The position numbers were made by a program, and so were the translations under genes. A stretch of 64,000 bases of DNA from Pusillimonas sp. UBA3987. GTDB lineage: Bacteria > Pseudomonadota > Gammaproteobacteria > Burkholderiales > Burkholderiaceae_B. The stretch covers positions 1 through 64,000 of the forward strand of contig DGCD01000020.1 of the NCBI GenBank assembly GCA_002384935.1, written 5' to 3'. Positions 46,191 to 56,409 of the stretch are shown one piece after another (positions within the stretch are counted from its first letter, which is position 1; every line of letters starts with the position of its first letter). Under the pieces are notes generated by a model. It saw only the letters and a list, made by a program, of their open reading frames with translations. It was not told the origin of the DNA and made no database searches.

Positions 46191-47606
46191 TTGCTTTTCC
46201 TGCAAAATCAGGTTGGCTTCCTGACGGACACGTTCCGGGGCCGTGCCGCCGATATGATTGCGTGCGGCCACAGATCCTTCCAACGTGAGTACGCCGAATA
46301 TGTCGTCCTCGATGGAAGGGTGGAACGATTGCAATTGTTCCAGTGTCAGGTCGGCCAAATCACAGTTTTGCTCTTCACAGGTACGCACAGCCAGCGCAAC
46401 GGTTTCATGTGCGTCACGGAAGGGCAGGCCTTTTTTCACCAGGTAGTCGGCCAGGTCGGTGGCGGTTGCGAAACCTTGCAGCGCGGCGGCGCGCATGGCG
46501 TCGGCTTTTACGGTAATGCCGTTAACCATGTCTGCGAAAATGGTCAAGGTATCGCGTATGGTGTCGGCAGCATCGTATAACCCTTCCTTATCTTCCTGGT
46601 TATCTTTGTTGTAGGCCAGGGGCTGGGCTTTCATCAGTGTAAGCAGCGCGATCAGATGTCCGTTCACGCGCCCGGTTTTGCCACGTGCCAGTTCCGGGAC
46701 GTCGGGGTTTTTTTTCTGCGGCATGATGGAGCTGCCGGTGCAAAAGCGATCGGCCAGTTGAATGAATCCTATGCGCGGGCTCATCCAGATGACCAGCTCT
46801 TCCGACAGGCGCGACACATGCACCATGATCAGCGCAGCGGCTGCGCAAAATTCAATGGCAAAATCGCGGTCTGAAACGGCATCAAGGGAATTGCGGCAAA
46901 CGGAGTCAAAGCCCAGTGTGCGGGCAACCCGTTCGCGGTCGATGGGGTACGACGTGCCTGCCAGGGCGGCAGCGCCCAGGGGCAGGCAGTTCACTCTTTT
47001 GCGGCAGTCTTGCAGCCGTTCTGCGTCGCGGGCGAACATTTCGGCGTAGGCCAGCAGGTGGTGCCCGAATGTAACGGGCTGGGCAACCTGCAGGTGTGTG
47101 AAGCCGGGTAGAATTGTGTCGGCATGGCTAAGAGCGAGTGTGGCAAGGTTGTGACGCAACTGGTGCAAAAGTACCAGCGACGTATCTATTTCCTGGCGCA
47201 GCCACAAGCGGATATCGGTAGCGACCTGATCGTTGCGCGAGCGGCCGGTATGCAACCGTTTTCCGGCATCGCCAATGAGTTCCACGAGCCGCTTTTCAAT
47301 GTTCAGGTGTACGTCTTCAAGGTCGATGGACCACTGAAACTCACCTTCCTGAATTTCCTGCAGGATTTGCTGCATGCCACGTTGGATCGCCTGCAGGTCG
47401 TCCTGACTGATCAGGTCAATTGAGGCCAGCATTTCGGCATGGGCCAGCGAGCCCTGTATATCGACTTGCGCCATGCGTTGATCAAAGCCTACGGAGGCGG
47501 TGTATCGTTTTACAAGATCCGAGACAGGTTCGGAAAAACGGGCGGACCAGGCCTGGCTTTTATTGGCAAACTGGTCTTGGGGCGGAGTAGAAGCATTTTT
47601 TGACAT
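46185..47606 (-). CDS. argH: argininosuccinate lyase
   Basis: This enzyme, the last of arginine biosynthesis, splits argininosuccinate into arginine and fumarate. It has 473 residues of the fumarase/aspartase superfamily. Motifs are [24 protein letters not shown], the TH pair in [12 protein letters not shown], and the superfamily signature [12 protein letters not shown] with the catalytic serine. ATG 47606 (MSKNAS) is favoured over a TTG three codons upstream. It stands alone and is divergent from the P-II gene. Confidence 0.97.
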   Translation of the reverse strand: MSKNASTPPQDQFANKSQAWSARFSEPVSDLVKRYTASVGFDQRMAQVDIQGSLAHAEMLASIDLISQDDLQAIQRGMQQILQEIQEGEFQWSIDLEDVHLNIEKRLVELIGDAGKRLHTGRSRNDQVATDIRLWLRQEIDTSLVLLHQLRHNLATLALSHADTILPGFTHLQVAQPVTFGHHLLAYAEMFARDAERLQDCRKRVNCLPLGAAALAGTSYPIDRERVARTLGFDSVCRNSLDAVSDRDFAIEFCAAAALIMVHVSRLSEELVIWMSPRIGFIQLADRFCTGSSIMPQKKNPDVPELARGKTGRVNGHLIALLTLMKAQPLAYNKDNQEDKEGLYDAADTIRDTLTIFADMVNGITVKADAMRAAALQGFATATDLADYLVKKGLPFRDAHETVALAVRTCEEQNCDLADLTLEQLQSFHPSIEDDIFGVLTLEGSVAARNHIGGTAPERVRQEANLILQEKQN

Positions 47607-47621
47607 AGTGCGCAATTATAA

Positions 47622-48017
<396 letters not shown>

Positions 48018-48069
48018 GGCTGTTGCCCCAATCGCACGCTTGCGGTTAAGTTGTAGAAAAGGAGCACAA

Positions 48070-48969
48070 ATGAAATCAGCATCGTTGGCTTTGGCATTTA
48101 CTGTTTTTGTGACCGGCATGGCGGCGGCGCAAGCTGAAAGTCGTCTGGATCGAATCAAATCCGATCAGCAGATCACGCTGGGTTATCGCGAGTCTTCGAT
48201 TCCTTTTTCCTATCTCGATGGCGACCAGCAGCCGGTTGGTTATTCCATGGATATTTGCCGGGGAATTGTTGAGGCAGTCAAGAAGGAGCTGAAACTGGAT
48301 AATTTGAATGTCCGTGAGATCCCGGTTACTTCCTCTACACGGATTCCGCTGGTTGCCAATGGAACGGTCGACCTGACCTGTGGTTCGGCGACGAACAACG
48401 CACAACGTCAGGAGCAGGTTAGTTTCGCGCCAACGACATTTGTTACGGCAACCCGCTTTGCGGCACTTAAGTCGTCTGATGTAAACGGGCTTGAAGACCT
48501 CAAGGGCAAGACAGTGGTCTCGACTGCCGGTACCAGCAATCTTCGCTGGCTTACCCAGGCCAATGCCGAACAGGAGCTGGGGTTGAGGATTATTCCGGCC
48601 AAAGACCATTCCGAGGCGTTTCTGACGGTGAACAGTGGCCGGGCTGCCGCCTTTTTCATGGATGACATTCTGCTGGCCGGGTTGGTGGCCAATTCACGCA
48701 ACGCCGACGACTGGATGATCAGTTCGAAAGCCTACACAACCGAACCCTACGGCATTATTCTGCCCAAGAACGATGACCGGTTTAAACAGGTTGTCGATGA
48801 TGCCGTAATTGCCATGATGAAAGACGGGCGCCTGGAACAAATGTATAACCAATGGTTCATGCAGCCCATTCCACCCCGTGATATCAACCTGAATTGGCCC
48901 ATGACCGATGCCTTTAAAAAGGTTGTTGCCAACCCCACCGATTCGCCTGATCCTGCCGCGTATCAATAA
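48070..48969 (+). CDS. gltI: glutamate/aspartate ABC transporter, substrate-binding protein
   Basis: This periplasmic binding protein of 299 residues belongs to the GltI family. Its signal peptide ends near AAAQAES (about residue 23). Family segments are ITLGYRESSIPFSYLD, the Arg/Thr ligand region NGTVDLTCGSATNN, and GKTVVSTAGTSNLR. Glutamate and aspartate are the expected ligands by resemblance. AAAAGGAG precedes the ATG at 48070. It is the first of four adjacent genes forming a complete importer. Confidence 0.93.
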   Translation: MKSASLALAFTVFVTGMAAAQAESRLDRIKSDQQITLGYRESSIPFSYLDGDQQPVGYSMDICRGIVEAVKKELKLDNLNVREIPVTSSTRIPLVANGTVDLTCGSATNNAQRQEQVSFAPTTFVTATRFAALKSSDVNGLEDLKGKTVVSTAGTSNLRWLTQANAEQELGLRIIPAKDHSEAFLTVNSGRAAAFFMDDILLAGLVANSRNADDWMISSKAYTTEPYGIILPKNDDRFKQVVDDAVIAMMKDGRLEQMYNQWFMQPIPPRDINLNWPMTDAFKKVVANPTDSPDPAAYQ

Positions 48970-48995
48970 GCCGGCCGGCCAGGAAAAATGTCTGC

Positions 48996-49736
48996 ATGAA
49001 CTATAACTGGAATTGGTCGGTTTTTTGGGATTTGTCGCCTGGCGGCAGTGGCACGTACATGGACACCCTGATCCAGGGGCTGTATTGGACGCTGGCGGTG
49101 TCGTTGGCCGCCTGGGTGCTGGCGCTGGTGCTGGGCGTGGTTGTTGGCGTTTTCAACACCAGCGGTCATCGTGGGGTCGAGCGGTTGTGTCGCGGTTACG
49201 TTGAACTGTTTCGCAATGTGCCGCTGTTGGTCCAGATGTTCCTCTGGTACTTTGTCGTTCCCGAGGTGCTGCCCGAGGCCTGGGGCAACTACATTAAGAC
49301 AGCCGATCCGGTGATCAGCACCTTCTGGACCGCAGTGGTTTGCTTGGGATTGTTTACGTCGTCTCGCATTGCCGAGCAGGTGCGGGCGGGTGTCCAGTCG
49401 TTGCCGCGCGGGCAAACGATGGCAGCGACCGCACTCGGGCTCAGGAAAGCGCAAGTATATCGTTATGTGTTGCTTCCCATTACAGGGCGCATGATTCTGC
49501 CGCCGCTAACCTCGGAAGCCTTGAATCTGATCAAGAACTCGTCGGTTGCGTTTACCATCGGCTTGCTTGAAATTACTGGTGCCGCACGTTCCATGCAGGA
49601 ATTCAGTTTTCAGATTTTCGAAGCTTTTGCCGCCGCAACGGTTCTGTATGTGGTCATTAATATTGTCGTCGTGATTCTGATGCGCTGGGTCGAAAAACTG
49701 GCCCGGGTTCCCGGTTTCATGGGTGCAGCGAAATAA
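48996..49736 (+). CDS. gltJ: glutamate/aspartate ABC transporter permease GltJ
   Basis: This inner-membrane permease of 246 residues is of the HisM/GltJ type, with about five helices and the ABC-contact EAA loop (ATALGLRKAQVYRYVLLP). The start MNYNWNWSVFW and the VQMFLWYFVVPEVLP segment fit GltJ. It pairs with GltK to form the translocation channel. It lies 26 bases after gltI and 9 bases before gltK. Confidence 0.93.
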   Translation: MNYNWNWSVFWDLSPGGSGTYMDTLIQGLYWTLAVSLAAWVLALVLGVVVGVFNTSGHRGVERLCRGYVELFRNVPLLVQMFLWYFVVPEVLPEAWGNYIKTADPVISTFWTAVVCLGLFTSSRIAEQVRAGVQSLPRGQTMAATALGLRKAQVYRYVLLPITGRMILPPLTSEALNLIKNSSVAFTIGLLEITGAARSMQEFSFQIFEAFAAATVLYVVINIVVVILMRWVEKLARVPGFMGAAK

Positions 49737-49745
49737 AGGCGGACC

Positions 49746-50435
49746 ATGCAGGGATTTGATTTCCAGATTATTCTCGATTCATTGCCGTATCTGCTTGGCG
49801 TTGGAATGGTTTTCACGCTGAAGCTGACGGTGCTGGCGACCGTGTTTGCGTTAATCCTGGGAACCTTGCTGGCAATGATGCGGTTGTCGTCGAACCGCCT
49901 TGTTTCAGGCGTGGCCGGCAGCTATGTGAACTTTCTGCGGGCGCTTCCGCTGATCCTCATCATTTTCTGGTTTTATTTCCTGGTTCCTTATATTGTGGGC
50001 TGGTTCACCGGAGCGGGGCGTCCGGTTCCCGTGGGAGGATTTACCTCGGCGCTCATTACTTTTACTTTGTTTGAGGCTGCCTATTTCTGCGAGATCATGC
50101 GTGCCGGGATTCAATCGATACCGCGTGGCCAGGTCGAGGCAGGTTATGCATTGGGGCTTAATTATCTGGGCGTGATGCGCCAAATTGTGTTGCCGCAAGC
50201 TTTTCGCAATATGGCGCCCGTATTGTTAACCCAGGTCATTGTGTTGTTCCAGGACACCTCACTGGTTTATGTTTTGTCTTTAACCGACTTTCTTGGTGCT
50301 GCGAACATCGTGGCGCAGCGCGATGGGCGCCTTGTGGAAATGTTTGTATTCGCGGCTGTGGTGTATTTTGTTATCTCCTACCTGGCCTCGAGGCTGGTGC
50401 GGATGTTGCAGGCGCGTACGGCCATCGTGCGCTAG
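49746..50435 (+). CDS. gltK: glutamate/aspartate ABC transporter permease GltK
   Basis: This second permease subunit has 229 residues and about five membrane helices. The EAA loop is AGYALGLNYLGVMRQIVLPQAF. The segment LPLILIIFWFYFLVPYIVGW matches GltK. The ribosome site GGCGGACC is close to the ATG. It is followed by the ATPase gene after 15 bases. Confidence 0.93.
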   Translation: MQGFDFQIILDSLPYLLGVGMVFTLKLTVLATVFALILGTLLAMMRLSSNRLVSGVAGSYVNFLRALPLILIIFWFYFLVPYIVGWFTGAGRPVPVGGFTSALITFTLFEAAYFCEIMRAGIQSIPRGQVEAGYALGLNYLGVMRQIVLPQAFRNMAPVLLTQVIVLFQDTSLVYVLSLTDFLGAANIVAQRDGRLVEMFVFAAVVYFVISYLASRLVRMLQARTAIVR

Positions 50436-50450
50436 AGGAGTGCAGGTTTC

Positions 50451-51185
50451 ATGATTGAATTTAAAAATGTCAGCAAGTGGTATGGTGATTTTCAGGTTCT
50501 GAAAAACTGCACGACTTCCGTTGCAAAAGGTGAGGTGGTCGTGGTTTGCGGGCCGTCGGGGTCGGGGAAATCGACCCTGATCAAAACGGCAAATGCCTTG
50601 GAGCCCTTTCAAGAGGGGGATATCCAGGTTGATGGCGTGTCGGTTGGCGCGCCAGGGACGAACTTGCCTGCATTGCGCGCTAAAATCGGGATGGTATTCC
50701 AGCACTTCGAGCTCTTTCCGCATTTGTCGGTGTTGCGCAATCTGACCCTGGCGCAGGTTAAAGTGTTGAAACGTTCCGAGACACAGGCAAGGGAGCGTGC
50801 GCGCGAGCTTTTACTGCGGGTCGGGCTCGAAGAGCACATCGACAAGTTCCCCGGACAGTTGTCAGGTGGGCAGCAGCAGCGCGTTGCCATTGCTCGTGCG
50901 CTGGCAATGGATCCGATCGCCATGCTGTTCGATGAACCGACATCGGCATTGGATCCTGAAATGGTCAACGAGGTACTCGATGTCATGGTGGACTTGGCGC
51001 GCGAGGGCATGACCATGATGGTCGTAACCCATGAAATGGGATTTGCGCGCAAGGTTGCCGACCGCGTTGTGTTTATGGACCAGGGCCAAATTGTTGAAGA
51101 CTGCACCAAAGAGGCGTTCTTCGGTCAGCCCGAGGCGCTTTCCGAACGAGCCAAGCATTTTCTATCTAAAATTCTTGCTCACTGA
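50451..51185 (+). CDS. gltL: glutamate/aspartate ABC transporter ATP-binding protein
   Basis: This ATPase of 244 residues powers GltJK. It has Walker [11 protein letters not shown]-loop [14 protein letters not shown] signature [15 protein letters not shown], Walker [14 protein letters not shown] and H-loop VVTHEMGFA. It is a polar-amino-acid importer ATPase by the high similarity to GlnQ/HisP types. GAGGAG lies upstream. It closes the P-II-gltIJKL block. Confidence 0.95.
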   Translation: MIEFKNVSKWYGDFQVLKNCTTSVAKGEVVVVCGPSGSGKSTLIKTANALEPFQEGDIQVDGVSVGAPGTNLPALRAKIGMVFQHFELFPHLSVLRNLTLAQVKVLKRSETQARERARELLLRVGLEEHIDKFPGQLSGGQQQRVAIARALAMDPIAMLFDEPTSALDPEMVNEVLDVMVDLAREGMTMMVVTHEMGFARKVADRVVFMDQGQIVEDCTKEAFFGQPEALSERAKHFLSKILAH

Positions 51186-51246
51186 TTTTTTCCGGCGTTG
51201 TGCCTCTTAGGGGCCATAGCGTTGGTTTTTCCGGCTTGATATAAAC

Positions 51247-52005
51247 ATGGCAAAACCTTCTTTAAAGCATGCGGATGAAAAAGTCCGTATTTCCAAACTC
51301 ATGGCGCAACGCGGTTTGTGCTCGCGCCGCGAGGCAGACGCCTACATCGAGCGCGGCTGGGTACGCGTAGATGGCCAGGTGGTCTCGGAGCTGGGCAGTA
51401 AAGCCTATCCGAATCAAACCATTACCCTGGCTCGTCAGGCACAGCAGCGCCAAACGGCGCGCGTCACGATTCTGCTTAACAAGCCCGTGGGTTATGTATC
51501 GGGTCAGGCCGAAGGGGGTTATCGGCCCGCGATTACCTTGATTAATGAGCATACTCAATATCAACGCGGCAAGTCGCGTATTCGTTTCGAGCGCGAACAT
51601 TTACGAGGACTGGCGCCGGCAGGGCGGCTTGATATCGACTCGCAGGGCTTGTTGGTTCTAACGCAAGACGGGCGGGTTGCCCGCCAGCTGATTGATGAAC
51701 ACTCCGATATTGAAAAAGAATATCTTGTGCGGGTGTCGGGACGCCTGGCCAATGGCGGCCTGAACCTGCTCAATCACGGCTTGAGTCTGGATGGTCAGCC
51801 CTTGAAGCCGGCGCAGGTTAGCTGGATCAACGACGATCAGTTGCGGTTTGTGTTGCGTGAAGGCAAAAAACGTCAGATACGCCGGATGTGTGACATGGTT
51901 GGCCTGAAAGTGGTGGGGCTCAAGCGTGTTCGCATGGGGCGTATCGTGCTGGGCGACCTGCCGCAAGGGCAATGGCGTTATTTACCCGATGGTGAGCGTT
52001 TTTGA
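51247..52005 (+). CDS. RsuA/RluF-type pseudouridine synthase
   Basis: This RNA-modifying enzyme of 252 residues converts uridine to pseudouridine. An S4 RNA-binding domain (about residues 12-60, [21 protein letters not shown] in part) precedes the catalytic domain. The catalytic aspartate is in [12 protein letters not shown]. The segment [19 protein letters not shown] is characteristic of the RluF/RluB/RsuA group. RluF is the closest impression, but the target base cannot be proved. The last 28 bases overlap the convergent rlmJ. Confidence 0.9.
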   Translation: MAKPSLKHADEKVRISKLMAQRGLCSRREADAYIERGWVRVDGQVVSELGSKAYPNQTITLARQAQQRQTARVTILLNKPVGYVSGQAEGGYRPAITLINEHTQYQRGKSRIRFEREHLRGLAPAGRLDIDSQGLLVLTQDGRVARQLIDEHSDIEKEYLVRVSGRLANGGLNLLNHGLSLDGQPLKPAQVSWINDDQLRFVLREGKKRQIRRMCDMVGLKVVGLKRVRMGRIVLGDLPQGQWRYLPDGERF

Positions 52006-52880
52006 GCGCCCTTTGATGGCTGTTTTTGAGCCTCGTACGATCGAAGGGTGAAAGTGGCGAACTTGTCCTGCCCCAGTGTTTCGGATAACCAGGGCATTGT
52101 GCTCTTCAGTGTTTTCGGGAGTGTCCAGGGAGGATTCACCACAAAGACACCACTTCCGTGCAAGCCCAGCCCGTCGCGCGGGGGTTTGCGCACGGTTAAG
52201 GATACATTCAGCCAGTTAACGTCTTGCAGTCGCTCCAATGCACGCACCAGTTCGGTGGCTTCCCGGCGCTGAATCAGTGGATACCAGATCAGATAGCATC
52301 CCGTTGGGAAGCGTTTCAGGGCTTCCTGAAGACACGACAGGGTTTTGCGGTAATCCGTTTTGTCTTCATACGATGGATCAATCAGCGTTACAGCGCGTCG
52401 GGTGGGTGGTGGCAATAATGCTTTGAGTCCGGCGAATCCGTCGCGCTCCAGGGTTTGGATTTTTTTTTGTTCCTGTGGTTCCAGTGACGCGATATTGTCG
52501 TTCAAGTTCCTGAATTCGGTCGGGTGCAGCTCGAAAAGGCGAAGACGGTCTTTTTGTCGTAAAAGATTGAGTGCAAGCCAGGGCGAACCAGGATAGAAAC
52601 GTGCGGTGCCGTCGGGGTTGAACTGTTCGATAGCGTCCAGGTAACGTTCAATCATGGGCGCAGGTTCTGCGCCGAGCAGGCGATCGAGGCCGCTTTCATG
52701 TTCGCTGTTCTTTGAGGCCCACTCATCGGTCAGGTCGTAGATGCCGGCACCTGCGTGGGTGTCGATCACCCAGTACGGCGCATCTTTCTGATTGAAGTGA
52801 TCAAGCGTGTACAAAAGTATTGAATGCTTGAGAACGTCGGCGTGGTTGGCTGCGTGGAAGGCGTGACGATAGCTGAACAA
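51978..52880 (-). CDS. rlmJ: 23S rRNA (adenine-2030-N6)-methyltransferase
   Basis: This SAM-dependent methyltransferase has 300 residues when started at the TTG at 52880. That start gives the family N-terminus [18 protein letters not shown] and has AAGG 6 bases before it. The longer frame upstream adds 33 residues that the family lacks. The SAM region is [12 protein letters not shown] and the catalytic motif is [12 protein letters not shown] (a DPPY-type motif with Ser). It is convergent with the pseudouridine synthase and divergent from ppiD. Confidence 0.92.
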   Translation of the reverse strand: MFSYRHAFHAANHADVLKHSILLYTLDHFNQKDAPYWVIDTHAGAGIYDLTDEWASKNSEHESGLDRLLGAEPAPMIERYLDAIEQFNPDGTARFYPGSPWLALNLLRQKDRLRLFELHPTEFRNLNDNIASLEPQEQKKIQTLERDGFAGLKALLPPPTRRAVTLIDPSYEDKTDYRKTLSCLQEALKRFPTGCYLIWYPLIQRREATELVRALERLQDVNWLNVSLTVRKPPRDGLGLHGSGVFVVNPPWTLPKTLKSTMPWLSETLGQDKFATFTLRSYEAQKQPSKGAQKRSPSGK

Positions 52881-53048
52881 AATGAGCCTTATAACAAAGG
52901 AAACGTGAATTCTCCATTGTAGTCGTTCGGCTGCCTGTACGAGGGGGCAGACGGTGGTAAACTCGCTGCACGAGAACATGGCTGTTAGTGAAACGGTAGC
53001 GTCGGCGCGCGTTTGCGTATCGACCCAGAGACTTTATAGGTTCGATGA

Positions 53049-55022
53049 ATGTTTGATTTTATTCGTTCGCATCAGCGTTTGATGCAACTTGTGCTGTTGA
53101 TTCTGATCTTCCCTTCTTTCGCATTGGTTGGAATCAGCGGATACACGAATTATGTGTCGGGTGACGAAGACCTGGCACAGGTAGGCGACGCTACGATTAC
53201 GCTGCAGGATTTTGAGGCCGCACAACGGAACCAGACGCAGCAATTGCAATCACGCATGGGCGCGGCTTTCGACCCATCGGTTCTGGAAACACCCGAAATA
53301 AGGGAAAGTCTGTTGGAGTCGTTGATAGACCGCGGCCTTATCATTGATACCGCTCAACGTGAACATTTCAGTGTGTCTGATACCGTTTTGCGCCGCGCTA
53401 TTTCGGCAATCCCCGAGCTGCAGGTCGATGGCCGCTTTTCGGCCGAGCGCTATAACGAAGTCTTGGCGTCCATGGGTATCAGCTCACGTGATTTCGAGCA
53501 GAGCCAGCGTTCCGAACTGGCTTTGCAACGTGTTTTGGGGCCGATTGCGTTTACAGTCAGTGTTCCCGATACTGTCGAGCAATATCTTGCTAAAGCGTTA
53601 ACGTCGCAACGTACCGTGCGCCTGGAAGTGTTCGATGCCGCCAGCTACGAAGAAGGTATCCAGGTCAGTGATGCAGATATTCAAACCTGGTATGAAAATA
53701 ACCAATCGCAGTTGCGCGTGCCGGAGTATGTGAAAGCAGATTACCTGCTGCTTAATGAAGCGTCGGCGATGGCTGCTGCAGCAACGCCGGCAGAACAGCA
53801 ATTGCGCGATTACTATGAGCAGAACAAACGTCGCTATGTATTGCCACCGCGCGTGCAGCTTAGCCATATCCTGATACAGGCGGGTGCTGACGCAAGTGCA
53901 GACGAAAAGCAGGCGGCGCGAAAGACGGCTGAGGAAATCGCCGCCCGTGTTGCTCAGGAGCCTGAGCAGTTTGCCGAGGTTGCGCAGGAGTCCTCGCAAG
54001 ATATCGGCTCTGCAAAGCAGGGTGGGCAGTTGGGCTGGATTACCCGCGGTACTTTGCCGTCCAATCTCGAGGAGGCCGTGTTTGCCCTGAATAAAGGCGA
54101 GGTTTCGGGTGTGGTTGAAGGGCCGGACGGCTTTCATGTATTTTTCGCCAACGACGTTCAGGCTGAGCGCGGTGAAACCTTTGACCAGGCCAAGTCAAAA
54201 GTCGAAGCTGAAGTGCGCCGTCAACTGGGTGCAGAGCAGTTTGCCGATATGGCTTCGCGTTTGCGCGATCTGGCCTACGACAATCCTCAAAGTCTTGAGC
54301 CTGCGGCCCAGGCGCTGGGGCTAACCATTAAAAGCGCGTCAGGGATTGCTGCCGATCGTTTGCTGTCGGCTGAGCAAGTCAAGGACAATGCGGCTGCGGC
54401 AAGCAACGATGCCGCCATTCTTGAAGACCCGCGTGTACGCAGAGCCCTGTTTTCCAATGCGCTCATGGCCGAAAAGCAGAATTCAGGTGTCATCGAAATA
54501 TCCCCCGACACGATGTTGGTTGTTCGGGTGAGCGAGGTCGTTCCTTCACATACGCAGCCTTTGGAAGATGTCAAAGAGGTGATTCGCCAGACACTGGTTC
54601 GTGAACGGGCTGCGCAAGAGGCCGAAAAGGCGGGTGAAGCGGCTTTGCAGGCCTATCAGAACCAAGGCGACAAAGCACAGGCGCCGGAAGGTTTCGGTTC
54701 GGCCCAGACAATCAGTCGCTCCAATCCGCAAGGAGTCAATTCAGATGTTTTATTGGCGGCTTTCGATGTTTCAGCGGGTTCACTACCGGCCTACACCGGC
54801 GTTTCAGGTGATTCGGGTTATGTCGTGGTGAGGGTAGAGTCTGCCGAACAAGGGCAGGTTGACCCGAATCTGACTTTAACGCTGCAGCGTGAACTTGATA
54901 CCTTGTGGGGTCAGGCCGAAGAGCGCGCGGTTTTGCGTGAATTGCGCAAAACCGTCGGTGTTGAAATGCTTCCTGAAGCACAAACAGTGGTTCAGGAGGG
55001 GCTTGACGCGGAAGACGCCTGA
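53049..55022 (+). CDS. ppiD: PpiD-type peptidyl-prolyl isomerase / periplasmic chaperone
   Basis: This inner-membrane-anchored chaperone of 657 residues faces the periplasm near the Sec exit. One N-terminal helix (about residues 12-32) is followed by a SurA-N-like chaperone domain and a parvulin domain around residues 260-370 (VQLSHILIQAG, KQGGQLGWITRGTLP, GPDGFHVFF). A long C-terminal region completes it. The length fits PpiD. The final 31 bases overlap the convergent tesA. The 168 bases upstream (52881-53048) show no RNA gene that I can recognise. Confidence 0.93.
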   Translation: MFDFIRSHQRLMQLVLLILIFPSFALVGISGYTNYVSGDEDLAQVGDATITLQDFEAAQRNQTQQLQSRMGAAFDPSVLETPEIRESLLESLIDRGLIIDTAQREHFSVSDTVLRRAISAIPELQVDGRFSAERYNEVLASMGISSRDFEQSQRSELALQRVLGPIAFTVSVPDTVEQYLAKALTSQRTVRLEVFDAASYEEGIQVSDADIQTWYENNQSQLRVPEYVKADYLLLNEASAMAAAATPAEQQLRDYYEQNKRRYVLPPRVQLSHILIQAGADASADEKQAARKTAEEIAARVAQEPEQFAEVAQESSQDIGSAKQGGQLGWITRGTLPSNLEEAVFALNKGEVSGVVEGPDGFHVFFANDVQAERGETFDQAKSKVEAEVRRQLGAEQFADMASRLRDLAYDNPQSLEPAAQALGLTIKSASGIAADRLLSAEQVKDNAAAASNDAAILEDPRVRRALFSNALMAEKQNSGVIEISPDTMLVVRVSEVVPSHTQPLEDVKEVIRQTLVRERAAQEAEKAGEAALQAYQNQGDKAQAPEGFGSAQTISRSNPQGVNSDVLLAAFDVSAGSLPAYTGVSGDSGYVVVRVESAEQGQVDPNLTLTLQRELDTLWGQAEERAVLRELRKTVGVEMLPEAQTVVQEGLDAEDA

Positions 55023-55666
55023 TTTTTGTCCAGCATCGGGGTCAGGTGGTTCCAAACGTGCTCTGCCAGGACAGGTTGGGCGGACTCATTGGGATGAATG
55101 CCATCGTCCTGGAAATAATTTCGGTCGGTGGCAATATCGTCAAGCAGGAATGGCACTAATGAAGTCTTTTGTTCGCGGGCCAGATCCTGGAATAAGTTGT
55201 AGAAAGCGGTTGTGTAAGTCGGGCCGTAATTGGGCGGGATCCGCATGCCAACCAGCAATACTTGCGCATCGGCTTGCCGGGCAAGTTGAATCATTTTTGT
55301 CAGGTTTTCGCGTGTCATGTCCAACGACAGCCCACGCAGTGCATCGTTACTACCAAGTTCAATGATTACGATTGAAGGTTGATGCTTTTCAAGTGCGTCG
55401 GGCAGACGGGTTAATCCGCCACTGGTGGTATCACCACTGATACTGGCATTTTTGACCCGGTATCCGGCGGATGCATCGACCAGCTTTTGGTTAATCTGTT
55501 CCACCCAGCCTGTACCTCTTTCGATGCCGTATTCAGCAGCCAGGCTGTCGCCAATGACCAGAATCGTTTGTTGGTTTTGAGTTGGTGTGTTGGTTTGTGC
55601 CAAAGCAGCGTGTGTTTGAATCAGGCAAAATAGAGAAGCAAAAATCATCAAGCAGCGAGTCAGCAT
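54992..55666 (-). CDS. tesA: SGNH-type arylesterase / acyl-CoA thioesterase I
   Basis: This periplasmic multifunctional esterase of 224 residues is of the TesA/GDSL type. Its signal peptide ends near LAQTN (residue 24). The four SGNH blocks are visible: GDSLAAEYG (catalytic Ser), the glycine in block II (ISGDTTSGG), GSNDALRG (Asn), and the Asp-His pair in DDGIHPNE. The ATG at 55666 gives the best signal peptide; another in-frame ATG lies 18 bases upstream. Its start codon shares CATG with the start of ybbA on the other strand. The 3' end overlaps ppiD. Confidence 0.93.
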   Translation of the reverse strand: MLTRCLMIFASLFCLIQTHAALAQTNTPTQNQQTILVIGDSLAAEYGIERGTGWVEQINQKLVDASAGYRVKNASISGDTTSGGLTRLPDALEKHQPSIVIIELGSNDALRGLSLDMTRENLTKMIQLARQADAQVLLVGMRIPPNYGPTYTTAFYNLFQDLAREQKTSLVPFLLDDIATDRNYFQDDGIHPNESAQPVLAEHVWNHLTPMLDKNQASSASSPS

Positions 55667-56336
55667 GAGTTTGGTCAATTCCATTGAAGTTGAAAATCTT
55701 TGCCAGCGTGTCGCCGATCAGGGTGGTGAGCTGACAATCCTCGATAATATCAGCCTGAACACGCACCCTGGAGATGCGATTGCCATCACAGGCAGTTCGG
55801 GTTCGGGCAAATCGACATTGCTTGGACTCATGGCAGGGCTGGATGTTCCGTCCTCGGGCTCAGTGCGGTTAATGGGGCACGATTTGTTTTCCCTTGATGA
55901 AGAGGGGCGTGCCGCGTTGCGGGCGCGGCATATTGGTTTTGTTTTTCAGTCGTTTCAATTGCTGCCAAATCTGACCGCGCTCGAGAATGTGATGTTGCCA
56001 TTGGAGCTATCGGGTCAGCCGGCGCTTGAAAGCGCTACCCAAATGCTCGAAAGAGTGGGGTTGAAAGATCGTCTTCGTCACTATCCAAAGACTTTGTCGG
56101 GCGGTGAGCAGCAGCGCGTTTCGCTCGCCCGCGCGTTTGTCGTGCAGCCCGACATTCTATTTGCCGACGAGCCAACCGGCAGCCTGGATGAACAGAATGG
56201 GCAAATTGTGATTGAACTGATGTTTCGCCTGCTCAAAGAGCAGAATGCAACATTGGTCATGGTTACGCACGACCCGGCCGTGGCAGCGCGTTGCGATCGC
56301 CAATTCAAATTGCAGGGCGGGCGCCTAGCAATATAA
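55665..56336 (+). CDS. ybbA: ABC transporter ATP-binding protein, YbbA-like
   Basis: This ATPase of 223 residues belongs to the LolD/MacB-type family. Motifs are Walker A GSSGSGKST, Q-loop FVFQSFQLLPN, signature LSGGEQQRVSLARA, Walker B ILFADEPTGSLDE, and H-loop MVTHDPAVA. The divergent, start-overlapping placement with tesA is the same as for ybbA in E. coli, which is the main reason for the name. The expected partner permease (YbbP, FtsX-type) is not the next gene; an EamA transporter follows. Confidence 0.9.
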   Translation: MSLVNSIEVENLCQRVADQGGELTILDNISLNTHPGDAIAITGSSGSGKSTLLGLMAGLDVPSSGSVRLMGHDLFSLDEEGRAALRARHIGFVFQSFQLLPNLTALENVMLPLELSGQPALESATQMLERVGLKDRLRHYPKTLSGGEQQRVSLARAFVVQPDILFADEPTGSLDEQNGQIVIELMFRLLKEQNATLVMVTHDPAVAARCDRQFKLQGGRLAI

Positions 56337-56409
56337 TTTTGACATCAGTTCGGCGTGTGTCCGCGACTATGGTATGTTACGTGCGGAAGTATTGAGGGAA
56401 GCACGTAGC

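Noticed and set aside
52881..53048. A tRNA or small RNA gene before ppiD
   Set aside because: I could not fold a cloverleaf with a CCA-type acceptor stem and T-loop. It is treated as a divergent promoter region.
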